In this document: piece by piece, positions 8,150 to 17,077 of the stretch
Layout: each line of letters opens with the position of its first letter
Position numbering within the stretch: position 1 is the first letter of the stretch
Origin: Bdellovibrionales bacterium
Lineage (GTDB): Bacteria > Bdellovibrionota > Bdellovibrionia > Bdellovibrionales > UBA1609
Direction: 5' to 3'
Length of the DNA stretch: 32,533 nt
NCBI GenBank assembly: GCA_020850475.1
Contig: JADZEO010000006.1
Span: 1-32,533, forward strand
Notes under the pieces: model-generated
Databases searched by the model: none
The model's input: the letters and a program-made list of their open reading frames with translations, nothing else
Told to the model about the DNA's origin: nothing
Made by a program: the position numbers and the translations under genes

Positions 8150-9181
8150 TTATCTCCATTGCGCTTGAAGCCATTCCCACAGCTGGGGACGACGCTCGCC
8201 AATATCAAAATGATTGCCTTCAAATTCCGAATAGTGCAATCGAACTCGCATTTGGCGCAACAATTTGCGTAATTGGCGACTTCCCCACTGCAATTGAAAC
8301 TGATCCTCTGTTCCGACATCAAGGTAAACTCCCTTGAGTTGGCGCAGTTGACTCCGGCGGGCAGGCAAAAAGTGAAGCGGATCATGTTTGAGCCAGCGCT
8401 TCCAGGTCTTCAATTTGAGTTCGCCGGTCGCTTCGTCGATGGGAAAGTCCACCTGCCGGGGATGAGACGAATGAGGAGCATAGCAAAGGCCCATCGCAAT
8501 ACTGTTGAGAATTTCATGGCTATCTCGGCGGCCATGAAACCGTCCCTGTCTCATTAGTTCGGCGATTCTCTTGATCCCACCGTTTTTTTTGATGAGAGGA
8601 AGCGTTGAATAAAGTTCCGGCAACAAGCTGATGGCAAAAAAACAGTCTGGAGCAATGGCTCCCACCCAAGGAAACACCTCAGGAAATTTGCTTCCCAAGT
8701 GAAGCGCCCCGTAACCACCGCTGGACCCGCCCATGACACAAACGCGCTTGCTGTTTAAAGGAAAGGCTCCTTTCACCATCGGCAGGAGCTCGTCGACAAT
8801 GTGGTCCTGATACCGTCCCATCCCTGGTGAGTTGATAAACTGCGAGCCTCCCCAAAAAGTCATTGCATCCACAAACAAAAATCCGGCTCGCGGTGCGCGG
8901 CCAGCAACCACACAACGATCGAGCTTTTGCACAAAATTGTCTTCGAAACTACGCAGCGAGAAGTACTGGGTTCCATTGCCGGTAAATCCCGCCAACACCA
9001 CCACTAAGGGCCATCCTTGGGGCGGGGCCTTCCCCTGGGGCAGCAAAAATCCGTGCACTCGAGTTGCTGGATCACGCCACGGATTGGACCGCAACACGTG
9101 ACTTTCCAATTTAAGAGTGAATATTTTGAAAGCCCGGAGCTGTAGGAGATCAAGGTTGGGTGAAATCAAACCACTGACCAA
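8150..9181 (-). CDS. Alpha/beta-hydrolase, esterase-D/feruloyl-esterase-like
   Basis: This 343-residue alpha/beta-hydrolase has a nucleophile elbow at GGSSGGYGA (S153 most likely), a probable acid in DVGTEDQF and a catalytic His in EGNHFD near the C-terminus. GFTGNG near residue 65 supplies an oxyanion-hole-like loop. The arrangement resembles the esterase D / S-formylglutathione hydrolase and secreted feruloyl-esterase groups. No signal peptide is visible, so it is probably cytoplasmic, and the substrate is unknown. The start TTG 9181 is preceded by GGGAG within the 16-base gap after the broken cyclase gene. A GTG or TTG further in is possible, because the first ~30 residues look unconserved in character. 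It lies between the cyclase and the CDF exporter on the same strand. Confidence 0.85.
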   Translation of the reverse strand: MVSGLISPNLDLLQLRAFKIFTLKLESHVLRSNPWRDPATRVHGFLLPQGKAPPQGWPLVVVLAGFTGNGTQYFSLRSFEDNFVQKLDRCVVAGRAPRAGFLFVDAMTFWGGSQFINSPGMGRYQDHIVDELLPMVKGAFPLNSKRVCVMGGSSGGYGALHLGSKFPEVFPWVGAIAPDCFFAISLLPELYSTLPLIKKNGGIKRIAELMRQGRFHGRRDSHEILNSIAMGLCYAPHSSHPRQVDFPIDEATGELKLKTWKRWLKHDPLHFLPARRSQLRQLKGVYLDVGTEDQFQLQWGSRQLRKLLRQMRVRLHYSEFEGNHFDIGERRPQLWEWLQAQWR

Positions 9182-9197
9182 TGCCTCGGCTCTCCCG

Positions 9198-10196
9198 TTA
9201 CGACGAGCGGATCTTACGAAGGAGGTCCGGCTCCATCGGTTCGTCGAGGTCGCTGGATTGCGTTTTCATGTCAAACACGACAACACAATCACGTCCTTCG
9301 TTTTTGGCTTTATAAAGCGCCCGATCCGCATAGCGCACCAAGCCGCGCGCATCGATGGTCTGACTGCCTTTATCGGTCACGGCCAGGCCAATACTCACCG
9401 TTTGCCGAGCCTGGTGGTCGCCTTGGGAAAAAACGTGATCTTTAATCAACAACCTCAACCGTTCGGCGAAGATCTTGGCACCTTCAAGAGAAATCTCGGT
9501 CAGCACAATCAGAAACTCATCGCCTCCGTAGCGGGCGGCAAAATCGACACTGCGAATATTGTTGCGGATGATCTTACCGACTTATTGGAGAACAAAGCTG
9601 CCAAACAAATGGTCGTTGGAATCATTCACGTTCTTGAAGTGGTCCATGTCCATCATGATCACGCACACGCTGCGACCAAAGCGACGAGCCCGGTTGAGCT
9701 CATTGTCCAACTTTTCATACAGCGATCGCATATTGAACAGACCCGTAAGATCGTCCTTATCGACCAGACTCTTCAGCTTTTTGTTTGCTGCCTTAAGATT
9801 GTCGTTGAGTTGTTTGATGCGCAGTTGGGTGCGCACTCGAGCCAACAGCTCTTTGGCATCAAACGGTTTTCGTATGTAATCGTCGGCCCCCGCGTCTAAA
9901 CCCCGGACGACGTCATCCACATCTGAACGGCCCGTCACAAAGATCGTCGAAACGTAGTGGTTGCGGGCACGCAAGTATTTTAGGGTATCAAGCCCATTCA
10001 GGCCCGGCATACTGACGTCCAACAACACCAAATGGGGACTCCAGTCCGACATTTCTTTAATCGCCTGCTTGCCGGAATTTGCCGTCAGAACTTGGTAGCC
10101 GTCACATTCCAAGGCCAGCTTAACCAGTTTGGCGCTGGCCGGATCATCGTCGACCACGAGAATCTTAGTTTCATCATTGATCTGGTGAGCACTCAT
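9198..10196 (-). pseudogene. REC-GGDEF diguanylate cyclase gene interrupted by an in-frame TAA
   Basis: The frame opens at ATG 10196 and continues to a TAA at 9198-9200, which would give 332 residues. One in-frame TAA at 9582-9584 falls at codon 205. Before it lies a receiver domain with D16-D18 pocket, phospho-acceptor D60 (LLDVSMPG), T88 and K110, then a coiled linker and the start of a GGDEF domain (DDLTGLFN, MDMDHFKNVND). After it the same frame continues VGKIIRNNIRSVDFAARYGGDEF, with the active-site motif at 224-228, and the rest of the cyclase. The stop sits where family members usually have Glu (LQ-E-VG), so one G-to-T change would explain it. The truncated product would be a receiver with a dead half-domain. 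A sequencing error is the main alternative. Confidence 0.85.
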
Positions 10197-10274
10197 GCTT
10201 CTATCATACCGGCTGATGTTCAGTCGTTGGGAGGGATTTTTGCGCCCCTGGCCTTTGGCCAGCCCCGCCCGAGG

Positions 10275-10303
10275 TTGACTGGCCCCCACACCTGGACTAT
10301 TTC
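10275..10303 (+). promoter_or_regulatory. Possible sigma-70 promoter of leuS
   Basis: TTGACT at 10275-10280 and TATTTC at 10298-10303 are separated by 17 bases, about 85 bases before the leuS ATG. The -35 box matches consensus at five of six positions, the -10 box only at three. It lies in the 191-base gap between the divergent cyclase gene and leuS, where a promoter is expected. Confidence 0.3.
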
Positions 10304-10387
10304 CTGGGAACTCTGAGCAACCTTTCGTGACTCCTGCGATGCGGCCTTTTGATAGTCTCGCGTCCAATTAGTTGGTAGAGTGTTTTT

Positions 10388-12790
10388 ATGGCGTACAATC
10401 ACAATGAAATTGATAAAAAGTGGCAGCAGGTGTGGGAGACTCAAAAATCCTTCCGAGCCGAAATCGACTCGAAAAAACCAAAGTACTATGCTCTTGATAT
10501 GTTTCCTTATCCGTCGGGCGCTGGACTTCACGTTGGTCATCTGGCCTCTTATACGCCGACGGACATTGTTGCTCGGTTTAAGCGCGCGCAGGGCTTTAAT
10601 GTTCTTCACCCGATGGGGTACGACGCCTTTGGTTTGCCCGCCGAACAGTATGCGATCAAGACGGGAATTCACCCGGCCGAGACTACCAAGAGCGCCATTC
10701 AAAATTTTCGCCGCCAACTCAAGTCCTTCGGTTACAGCTTTGACTGGGATCGAGAGGTTTCGACCTGTGAGCCAGACTTTTACAAGTGGACCCAATTTAT
10801 TTTCTTGAAGCTCTTCGAAAAGGGCTTGGCCTACCAAAAAGAAGTTCCCGTCAATTGGTGCCCTGCTTTGCGCACCGTCTTGGCTAACGAAGAGGTCGTC
10901 GATGGGGTCAGCGAGCGCGGGGGACATCCCGTCGAGCGAGTCCCGATGAAGCAATGGATGCTCAAGATTACTGCCTATGCCGAGCGCCTGTTGAATGATT
11001 TAGATAAGGTGGATTGGCCCGAACGCTCTAAAGAGGGCCAACGGAATTGGATCGGAAAGAGCGAAGGCGCGCATGTGCGGTTTACGGTTGAAGGCGGCAA
11101 TGCGTCTCTTGAAGTATTCACCACACGACCTGACACTTTGTTTGGCGTGACCTTTATGGTGATTGCTCCGGAGCACCCTCTGGTCGCGCAAGTAACGACT
11201 TCGGGCCAAAAGAAGGCGGTTGAAGCTTACTGTCAGGCCACGGCCGCTAAGTCCGAAGTCGACCGCAAAGCCGGGGCCGAGAAGTCCGGTGTTTTCTCTG
11301 GTACCTATGCCCTTAATCCGGTCAACCGTGCCAAAGTGCCGATTTGGATCGCTGATTATGTTCTTATGGATTACGGGACCGGCGCTATCATGGCCGTACC
11401 CGGTCACGACACGCGTGATTTTGAGTTCGCCAAAAAACACGGTCTCGAGGTGATTCGTGTGCTGGAGTCCCCTGAAGATCTCCCGTTTGAAGGTGATGGT
11501 AAGCTGGTTAACTCCGACTTTCTCAATGGCCTTGATAAGCCTCAAGCCGTTCGCAAAATGATCGAATTTTTGGAAAAACAAGGGCTCGGCAAAGCTCAAG
11601 TTCAGTACAAGCTCCGAGATTGGCTGTTCAGTCGGCAACGCTATTGGGGAGAGCCTTTCCCAATCGTTGAGTTGGCGTCCGGTGAAATGAAGGGCCTCGC
11701 CCCCGATGAGTTGCCCGTCCTGCTTCCCGAAGTCGCGGATTATGAGCCCTCGGAGCAAGGCGAACCACCCTTGGCCCGGGTGGGGAGCTTTGTAAATTAC
11801 AAAAATCCCAAGACTGGCGAATCCGGGCGGCGCTGCACTGACACGATGCCTGGTTCGGCCGGCTCTTCTTGGTACTTTTTGCGTTATACCGACCCGCGAA
11901 ACCACTCCCAACCCTTTAGCCCCGAGGCCCAAAAGTATTGGATGCCGGTCGACCTCTACGTTGGCGGTCCCGAACACACCGTCGGTCATCTGTTGTATGC
12001 CCGCTTTTGGCAGAAGGTCCTGTTTGATGCGGGGCTGGTCACCCATGACGAGCCCTTTCGCAAATTAGCTCACCAGGGCGACGTCCTAGGTCCAGACGGG
12101 CGGCGCATGTCCAAGTCCCGAGGCAATGTCGTAAACCCAGATGACGTCCGCGAGGAATTCGGGGCCGACGCCTGCCGGGTCTATATTTGCTTTATGGGAC
12201 CCTTCGATAAGGCCAAACCCTGGGCCAATCAGGGGATCGAAGGCGTTCGACGTTTCCTGGAACGGGTGTGGCGGCTTGCCTTGAATGAGGCCGGCACGGT
12301 GATCGCAGACCCCTCAGCTCCCTCCGATGCAGTCCATCGCCTTTTGCACAAGACGATTAAAAAGGTCGGAGAAGACATCGAGACCATGAATTTTAACACG
12401 GCGATTTCTGCCATGATGATTTTGGTCAATGAAATGTACAAGGAGACCTGCCGGTCGCGGACGGTCCTCACCACCCTTGCCCAGCTCTTAATGCCTTTTG
12501 CCCCTCACGTCGCGGAAGAGCTTTGGCAGCGCTTGGGACAACCCGGGTTGGTCTCTTTGGCCCCCTGGCCGACATTCAATCCCGACCTCTGTCGTGATGA
12601 ACTCGTGACCGTGGCTGTTCAGGTGAACGGAAAAATGCGGGGTACTATCGAGGTGGCGCCAGATTCTTCCGAAGAATCAGCTGTCGATGCAGCTAAATCA
12701 TTGACAGCAGTCGCAAATGCGATAGATGGAAAGAGTTTTGTTAAGATTATTTATAAGGCCGGTAAGATTCTCAATCTTATTGTGAAGTGA
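10388..12790 (+). CDS. leuS: Leucyl-tRNA synthetase
   Basis: This cytoplasmic class I aminoacyl-tRNA synthetase charges tRNA-Leu. The catalytic signatures are HVGH at 48-51 (HIGH box, in PYPSGAGLHVGH) and RMSKS at 573-577 (KMSKS box). The inserted CP1 editing domain is present, with TTRPDTLFGV and GTGAIMAVPGHDTRD, so mischarged tRNA should be hydrolysed. The C-terminal anticodon-binding region and the VQVNGKMRG block complete it. At 800 residues it is somewhat shorter than the E. coli enzyme (860), but no core motif is missing. The ribosome-binding site is weak (GGTAGAG). speA follows 37 bases downstream, then an antiporter, all on the same strand. Confidence 0.98.
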   Translation: MAYNHNEIDKKWQQVWETQKSFRAEIDSKKPKYYALDMFPYPSGAGLHVGHLASYTPTDIVARFKRAQGFNVLHPMGYDAFGLPAEQYAIKTGIHPAETTKSAIQNFRRQLKSFGYSFDWDREVSTCEPDFYKWTQFIFLKLFEKGLAYQKEVPVNWCPALRTVLANEEVVDGVSERGGHPVERVPMKQWMLKITAYAERLLNDLDKVDWPERSKEGQRNWIGKSEGAHVRFTVEGGNASLEVFTTRPDTLFGVTFMVIAPEHPLVAQVTTSGQKKAVEAYCQATAAKSEVDRKAGAEKSGVFSGTYALNPVNRAKVPIWIADYVLMDYGTGAIMAVPGHDTRDFEFAKKHGLEVIRVLESPEDLPFEGDGKLVNSDFLNGLDKPQAVRKMIEFLEKQGLGKAQVQYKLRDWLFSRQRYWGEPFPIVELASGEMKGLAPDELPVLLPEVADYEPSEQGEPPLARVGSFVNYKNPKTGESGRRCTDTMPGSAGSSWYFLRYTDPRNHSQPFSPEAQKYWMPVDLYVGGPEHTVGHLLYARFWQKVLFDAGLVTHDEPFRKLAHQGDVLGPDGRRMSKSRGNVVNPDDVREEFGADACRVYICFMGPFDKAKPWANQGIEGVRRFLERVWRLALNEAGTVIADPSAPSDAVHRLLHKTIKKVGEDIETMNFNTAISAMMILVNEMYKETCRSRTVLTTLAQLLMPFAPHVAEELWQRLGQPGLVSLAPWPTFNPDLCRDELVTVAVQVNGKMRGTIEVAPDSSEESAVDAAKSLTAVANAIDGKSFVKIIYKAGKILNLIVK

Positions 12791-12827
12791 GCCTTTTAGC
12801 AGAACTTGCTCAACTAGGGTTAGGGTG

Positions 12828-14726
12828 ATGAGTTGGACGATTGACAAAAGTGCGGAGCTCTACGGGATTAACACCTGGGGTACTTCTTACTTTGGCATCA
12901 ATCAAAACGGTAATATCGAGGTCACCCCCAAAGGGAAGGCGGGTCCCCGTCTAGACCTCTTTAACCTGGTCAAAGACCTCTGCGAGCGAGGCATTCGTCC
13001 GCCGATCTTGATTCGCTTTCCTGACATAGTTGAGTCCCGCATCCAGCTGATTGCCAGTTGTTTCGAAAAAGCCGCTAAGGAACACAATTATCAAGGCCTT
13101 TTCCGCGGCGTTTACCCGATCAAGGTCAACCAACAAAGTCGTCTGGTAAAAGAGATTGTGGCTTTTGGTAAGAACACCAAACTCGGTCTCGAGTGCGGCA
13201 GCAAACCTGAGCTGCTCGTCGCCTTAGCTCTTATGGACACGCCCGACGCGCTCATTATCTGTAATGGCTTTAAAGACTGGGAATACATTGAGACGGCGCT
13301 GCTCTCTCGCAAAATGGGCCGCGACACCATCATCGTGGTCGACCGTCGCACCGAGCTCGACACCATTGTGGCTGTTTCCAAACACCTCGGTATCAAACCC
13401 AAGATCGGTTTGCGCGGAAAGTTAAACACTCAAGGCTCAGGTCGTTGGGTGGAGTCTTCGGGAGCTAAGTCAAAGTTTGGTCTTACTCCTTCAGAGATCG
13501 TTGCCTGTGTCGAAAAACTCAAACAAGAGGGCATGATTGATAGCCTGGCCTTGCTCCACTATCACATTGGATCACAAATCCCGAGCATTCAGGCCATCAA
13601 AGGGACAATGAAAGAAGGGGCTCGCCTGTACACCGAGTTGTACGCCCTGGGCGCAACCCCGTCCTACATCGACGTCGGTGGCGGCCTTGGAGTTGACTAC
13701 GATGGTACTGGACGCAGCGAAAGCTCCACTGATTATAGCGAGCAAGAGTACGCCAACGACATTGTGTCGATTCTTCAGTCAGTTTGCGATGAAAAAGGGG
13801 TTCCACATCCTCACATCGTAACTGAGTCTGGCCGGGCTTCCGTCGCTCATAGCGCCTTGCTGGTATTTAATGTTTTAGGCCTCAACGAGCTGTCCAAAAA
13901 AGAACTCACCGTCGAGAGAAATCCTCAGGACTGCCGCCTGGTCAAAGAACTCTTTGATATCTACAACAATCTGACTCCTAAAAACTTTAATGAGTCCTAC
14001 AACGATCTGGTTGAAAAAAAGCGCGACACCCTTCAGCTTTTCACCTATGGAGTCCTCACTCTTGAGCAGCGAGCCAAAGCCGAGGACATTTGTTGGTCCA
14101 TCACCACCAAAATGGCGGGCATGGCCAAAGAGATCGGCGAAGACTCCGTCTTTTGGGATCTTGAGAAAGAACTCTCCGACACCTTTTACTGTAACTTCTC
14201 GGTGTTTCAGTCGCTCCCCGACTCCTGGGCCTTGAATCAAATTTTCCCGGTCGTGCCGATTCACCGTCTTGCTGAAAAACCCGATCGCCGAGCCATTTTG
14301 GTCGACTTGACTTGCGATTCGGATGGCAAGATTTCCAAGTTTACCGACACCACCACCGGCGAAATCCAGAATTACCTCGAAGTTCACACGCTCAAGGAAC
14401 ACGAGACCTACTACTTAGGCGCCTTTCTGTGTGGTGCGTACCAAGAAATCTTGGGTGATTTGCATAATCTCTTCGGCGACACCGACGCGGTCCACGTTTC
14501 GGTCAATGACAATGGTTGGTCCCTCGACCACGTGGTCGAAGGCGATACCGTCTCTGAAGTCTTGTCCTATGTTGAGTATCAAAGGGGCGAGTTAATGGAG
14601 AGCATTCGACGTGGCGTTGAAACCGCCATTTCTGAAACTCGGTTAACTCCCCAGGAAGCCAAACAACTGCTCAAGAATTTTGAGGTTGGCCTTTCTGGCT
14701 ATACGTACCTAGAGGATCCGGAATAA
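12828..14726 (+). CDS. speA: Biosynthetic arginine decarboxylase
   Basis: This PLP-dependent enzyme of the alanine-racemase fold converts arginine to agmatine, the first step of the ADC route to putrescine. K99 in RGVYPIKVNQQ is the PLP lysine. HYHIGSQ (244-250), GGGLGVDYDG (284-293) and ESGRA are cofactor-pocket motifs, and SVFQSLPDSWA is the conserved substrate-side block. At 632 residues it has the family's usual length and is complete. I chose ATG 12828, with AGGG 8 bases upstream, rather than the overlapping GTG 12825. leuS ends 37 bases upstream and the antiporter starts 34 bases downstream. The next enzyme of the pathway, agmatinase, is encoded at 20092, beyond the transporter operon. 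Confidence 0.97.
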   Translation: MSWTIDKSAELYGINTWGTSYFGINQNGNIEVTPKGKAGPRLDLFNLVKDLCERGIRPPILIRFPDIVESRIQLIASCFEKAAKEHNYQGLFRGVYPIKVNQQSRLVKEIVAFGKNTKLGLECGSKPELLVALALMDTPDALIICNGFKDWEYIETALLSRKMGRDTIIVVDRRTELDTIVAVSKHLGIKPKIGLRGKLNTQGSGRWVESSGAKSKFGLTPSEIVACVEKLKQEGMIDSLALLHYHIGSQIPSIQAIKGTMKEGARLYTELYALGATPSYIDVGGGLGVDYDGTGRSESSTDYSEQEYANDIVSILQSVCDEKGVPHPHIVTESGRASVAHSALLVFNVLGLNELSKKELTVERNPQDCRLVKELFDIYNNLTPKNFNESYNDLVEKKRDTLQLFTYGVLTLEQRAKAEDICWSITTKMAGMAKEIGEDSVFWDLEKELSDTFYCNFSVFQSLPDSWALNQIFPVVPIHRLAEKPDRRAILVDLTCDSDGKISKFTDTTTGEIQNYLEVHTLKEHETYYLGAFLCGAYQEILGDLHNLFGDTDAVHVSVNDNGWSLDHVVEGDTVSEVLSYVEYQRGELMESIRRGVETAISETRLTPQEAKQLLKNFEVGLSGYTYLEDPE

Positions 14727-14733
14727 GGTTTGG

Positions 14734-14748
14734 GCCTCATCACGAGGC
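14734..14748 (+). other. Small hairpin between speA and the antiporter gene
   Basis: GCCTC and GAGGC form a perfect five-base-pair stem around a five-base loop, directly upstream of the AAGGA ribosome-binding site of the antiporter. No T-run follows, so it is not an intrinsic terminator. It could modulate translation of the antiporter, but a stem this short may be chance. Confidence 0.25.
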
Positions 14749-14760
14749 TAAAGGACCGAA

Positions 14761-16119
14761 GTGGCATACGCATTGATTGGGCTAGCCATTTTATTTTTCC
14801 TCGGGCATGCGCTCAATCGCTTGTTTATTGCTACCAAAATTCCCGATGTCTTGATTCTCGTGGCCCTGGGTTACTTGGCCGGCCCGGTTTTTGGCTGGCT
14901 TGACGCGAAGGATTTCGGCAAGGTCGGCCCGATCGTTTCCACCATGGCCTTGGTGATCATTTTGTATGAGGGTGGTCTCCACCTCAGCGCGCGTGAGCTT
15001 TTTCGCTCAAGCCTCCCGGCCCTCAAGCTGGCGGGAGTGGCCTACGTGCTGATTGGGATTGCCAGCTTTGCGATTGCGACGCTCGGGGCTCGCCAGCCTT
15101 GGTATGTCTCGATGCTGCTCGCTCTCAATCTGGGCAGTACCGCTTCAGCAATTGTGATTCCCATGGTGAAACACTTAAACATTCGGCAAAGCTCAAAAGC
15201 CATCTTGAGTTTGGAGTCCGCGTTCAATGACGTCTTGATTATCGTCGCGGTAATCGTTTTTATTGATTCGCTTTCAGCCGGGCAGTTTAGTACGGCGGCT
15301 GTGGTTTGGGGGATGGGACCTAAGCCCATTATCGCCGTGGTGTTAGGCGGTGGACTGGGTGTGCTTTGGGCTTTTATCCGCAAACGCCTGGGCCAAATGG
15401 CCTCGATGACCTTTGCCAGCGAAGCTTGGGCGCTTTTTGTTTACGGCATACTTGAAACCGGTGGCTACAATGGTGCTCTGGGAGTTTTGGCTCTCGGTTT
15501 TGCTCTCGCTAACCTGGATCTGCTCCCCTTGCACTTTCGCCGTCACCTTGACCCGGCGCCGGTTTCGTTAAACGAAAAAGGTCTCTTAGGCGACATCGCC
15601 TTTATCTTGAGGACCTTCTTTTTTATTTTTCTTGGTCTCCAAATTCACTTTGGCTCTAGCCAAATCGTCTTGGTGGCCTTTGCGATTACCGTGGCCATTT
15701 TTATCACTCGCTTTATGTCGGTCTACTTGTTGTTTAAGCCCGAACAAATGCCTCGCTTGGATGCCTTGACGATTACGGCCATGGGTCCTCGCGGGTTAGC
15801 TACGGCCGTGATTGCCACTCTTCCCATGCAACGTGGGCTCCCCGGGGGACAGTGGTTACAGGACGTAGTTTTTGCCACGATCCCGATGACAATTATTTTT
15901 ACCGCACTCTGTGTGAGCTTTGCCGAGCGCCAGTGGTTTCGTAAATATGTCGAAATGTTATTTGAACCCTATCTCGACGAAGTCCAGGCCGCCCAACTTC
16001 CCGAGATGACGGTCACAGGCGTCTCGATGACAGGAATCACCGCAACGGGGACGTCCTCTAGGCCTTCCGAGGGTCAAACGCATCCCGGACCCCCTCGCCG
16101 ATCAGATTCAGAACAGTGA
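14761..16119 (+). CDS. CPA1-type sodium (or potassium)/proton antiporter
   Basis: This 452-residue integral inner-membrane protein has about twelve hydrophobic segments between residues 3 and 400. The ESAFND motif (N156, D157) is the Asn-Asp ion-binding pair typical of the electroneutral CPA1/NhaP branch, and MGPRGLATAV near residue 341 is the second conserved helix. It would exchange Na+ or K+ for H+; the ion cannot be decided. The start is GTG 14761, with AAGGA five bases upstream. The hydrophilic C-terminal tail is rich in Thr, Ser, Pro and Gly. Its last 21 codons are encoded on the complement of the conserved 3' end of the convergent permease gene, so the tail sequence is probably constrained by that gene. 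It is likely co-transcribed with leuS and speA. Confidence 0.92.
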   Translation: MAYALIGLAILFFLGHALNRLFIATKIPDVLILVALGYLAGPVFGWLDAKDFGKVGPIVSTMALVIILYEGGLHLSARELFRSSLPALKLAGVAYVLIGIASFAIATLGARQPWYVSMLLALNLGSTASAIVIPMVKHLNIRQSSKAILSLESAFNDVLIIVAVIVFIDSLSAGQFSTAAVVWGMGPKPIIAVVLGGGLGVLWAFIRKRLGQMASMTFASEAWALFVYGILETGGYNGALGVLALGFALANLDLLPLHFRRHLDPAPVSLNEKGLLGDIAFILRTFFFIFLGLQIHFGSSQIVLVAFAITVAIFITRFMSVYLLFKPEQMPRLDALTITAMGPRGLATAVIATLPMQRGLPGGQWLQDVVFATIPMTIIFTALCVSFAERQWFRKYVEMLFEPYLDEVQAAQLPEMTVTGVSMTGITATGTSSRPSEGQTHPGPPRRSDSEQ

Positions 16120-17077
16120 GTGTTAACACCATCGCGACGGATGGATAGACGGCCAACCACCAGGCAATCGTAAAATAATTATTGGCCTGCTGGAGCAATT
16201 CACCCCAGCTCGGAGTCGGCGGGGGCAAACCAAAGCCGAGATAGTCGAGAGCCGCCAGCGAATAAATGTAGCCGGCAATGGAAAACGGCGAAAAGGTCAA
16301 GATCGGGCCGAGCGCGTTCGGCAGGACATGACGAAAAATCACCTGCAAGCGCGAAACACCCAAGGCTCTGGCCGCCTCGACAAACTCCCGTTTTCGCAAC
16401 TTCAAAAACTCTCCTCGAATGTAGAGCGAAATCATCATCCAGCCGAAGACCGAGGAAAAAATCACCAAGCTCCACAAGCCCGCACCAAAAATCGACACCA
16501 GCGTAATCAGCAGAATAAAAACCGGCATGGACTCAAAGATCTCCACCAACCGCTGGCCCACTAGGTCCGTGCGGCCACCCAAAAAACCCATGATCGATCC
16601 GGAAATCACACCGAGCAAATACGAAAAAAACCAAGCTAAAACCGCAAAGCCAATGCTGTACCGAAAACCATAAATCAAACGCGAGAGCACGTCGCGGCCC
16701 CGATCATCGGTGCCGAACCAATTGTCGGTCGACGGCCCGCCGGGGTAGGTGGTCACCGCTTGGTTCGACTCAAAAGGATCCCACTTCACCAAAGGCCACA
16801 GTGCCCAGTTCTCGCCGCTTAAGTCCAAGCGGCGGTAGTCCGTTACATAGATATCGGTTTGGCCGAATACTGATGGATGATAAGTACGAATCACCGGAAA
16901 ATAGAGCGAACCTTGGTAGCTCATCATGATCGGCATGGAGTTGGCCCAAAATTCGGCAGTGAGGCTCAAGAACAACAAGAACATCAAAATCCAGGTCGAA
17001 ATTGTCGCCCGCTTGAGCTTTTTAAAGCGCCGCCACCGTTTGAGATTAAGATCATTTTTAATCAGGCGCTCGATCAT
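16058..17077 (-). CDS. yejE: ABC importer permease, YejE/OppC type
   Basis: This inner-membrane permease belongs to the peptide/opine/nickel importer family. The 339-residue length and layout match YejE: one N-terminal membrane segment (~27-47), a periplasmic insert up to ~125 ending in the conserved NWFGTDDRGRDVLSRL, then five further segments. The ATPase-contacting EAA loop is FVEAARALGVSRLQVIFRHVLPNA. The C-terminus (NLIGEGVRDAFDPR) is the family's standard ending. Its ATG overlaps the stop of the yejB-like gene by four bases (ATGA), so the two are translationally coupled. Its 3' end overlaps the convergent antiporter gene by 62 bases. Substrate is probably oligopeptides or peptide-like compounds. 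The symbol is by family resemblance. Confidence 0.9.
   Translation of the reverse strand: MIERLIKNDLNLKRWRRFKKLKRATISTWILMFLLFLSLTAEFWANSMPIMMSYQGSLYFPVIRTYHPSVFGQTDIYVTDYRRLDLSGENWALWPLVKWDPFESNQAVTTYPGGPSTDNWFGTDDRGRDVLSRLIYGFRYSIGFAVLAWFFSYLLGVISGSIMGFLGGRTDLVGQRLVEIFESMPVFILLITLVSIFGAGLWSLVIFSSVFGWMMISLYIRGEFLKLRKREFVEAARALGVSRLQVIFRHVLPNALGPILTFSPFSIAGYIYSLAALDYLGFGLPPPTPSWGELLQQANNYFTIAWWLAVYPSVAMVLTLTVLNLIGEGVRDAFDPRKA

Noticed and set aside
10248-10262. CTGGCC-TTT-GGCCAG hairpin between the cyclase gene and leuS
   Set aside because: No T-run follows on either strand and it is upstream of both genes, so it is not a terminator; as an operator it has no further support.
10220-10954. Open frame of 244 codons on the minus strand over the start of leuS
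   Set aside because: It covers the divergent intergenic gap and the antisense of the leuS HIGH region, and shows no protein-like motif.
11000-12046. Open frame of 348 codons on the minus strand inside leuS
   Set aside because: It is antisense to the editing and catalytic regions of leuS, whose motifs are certain, and has no recognisable domain.
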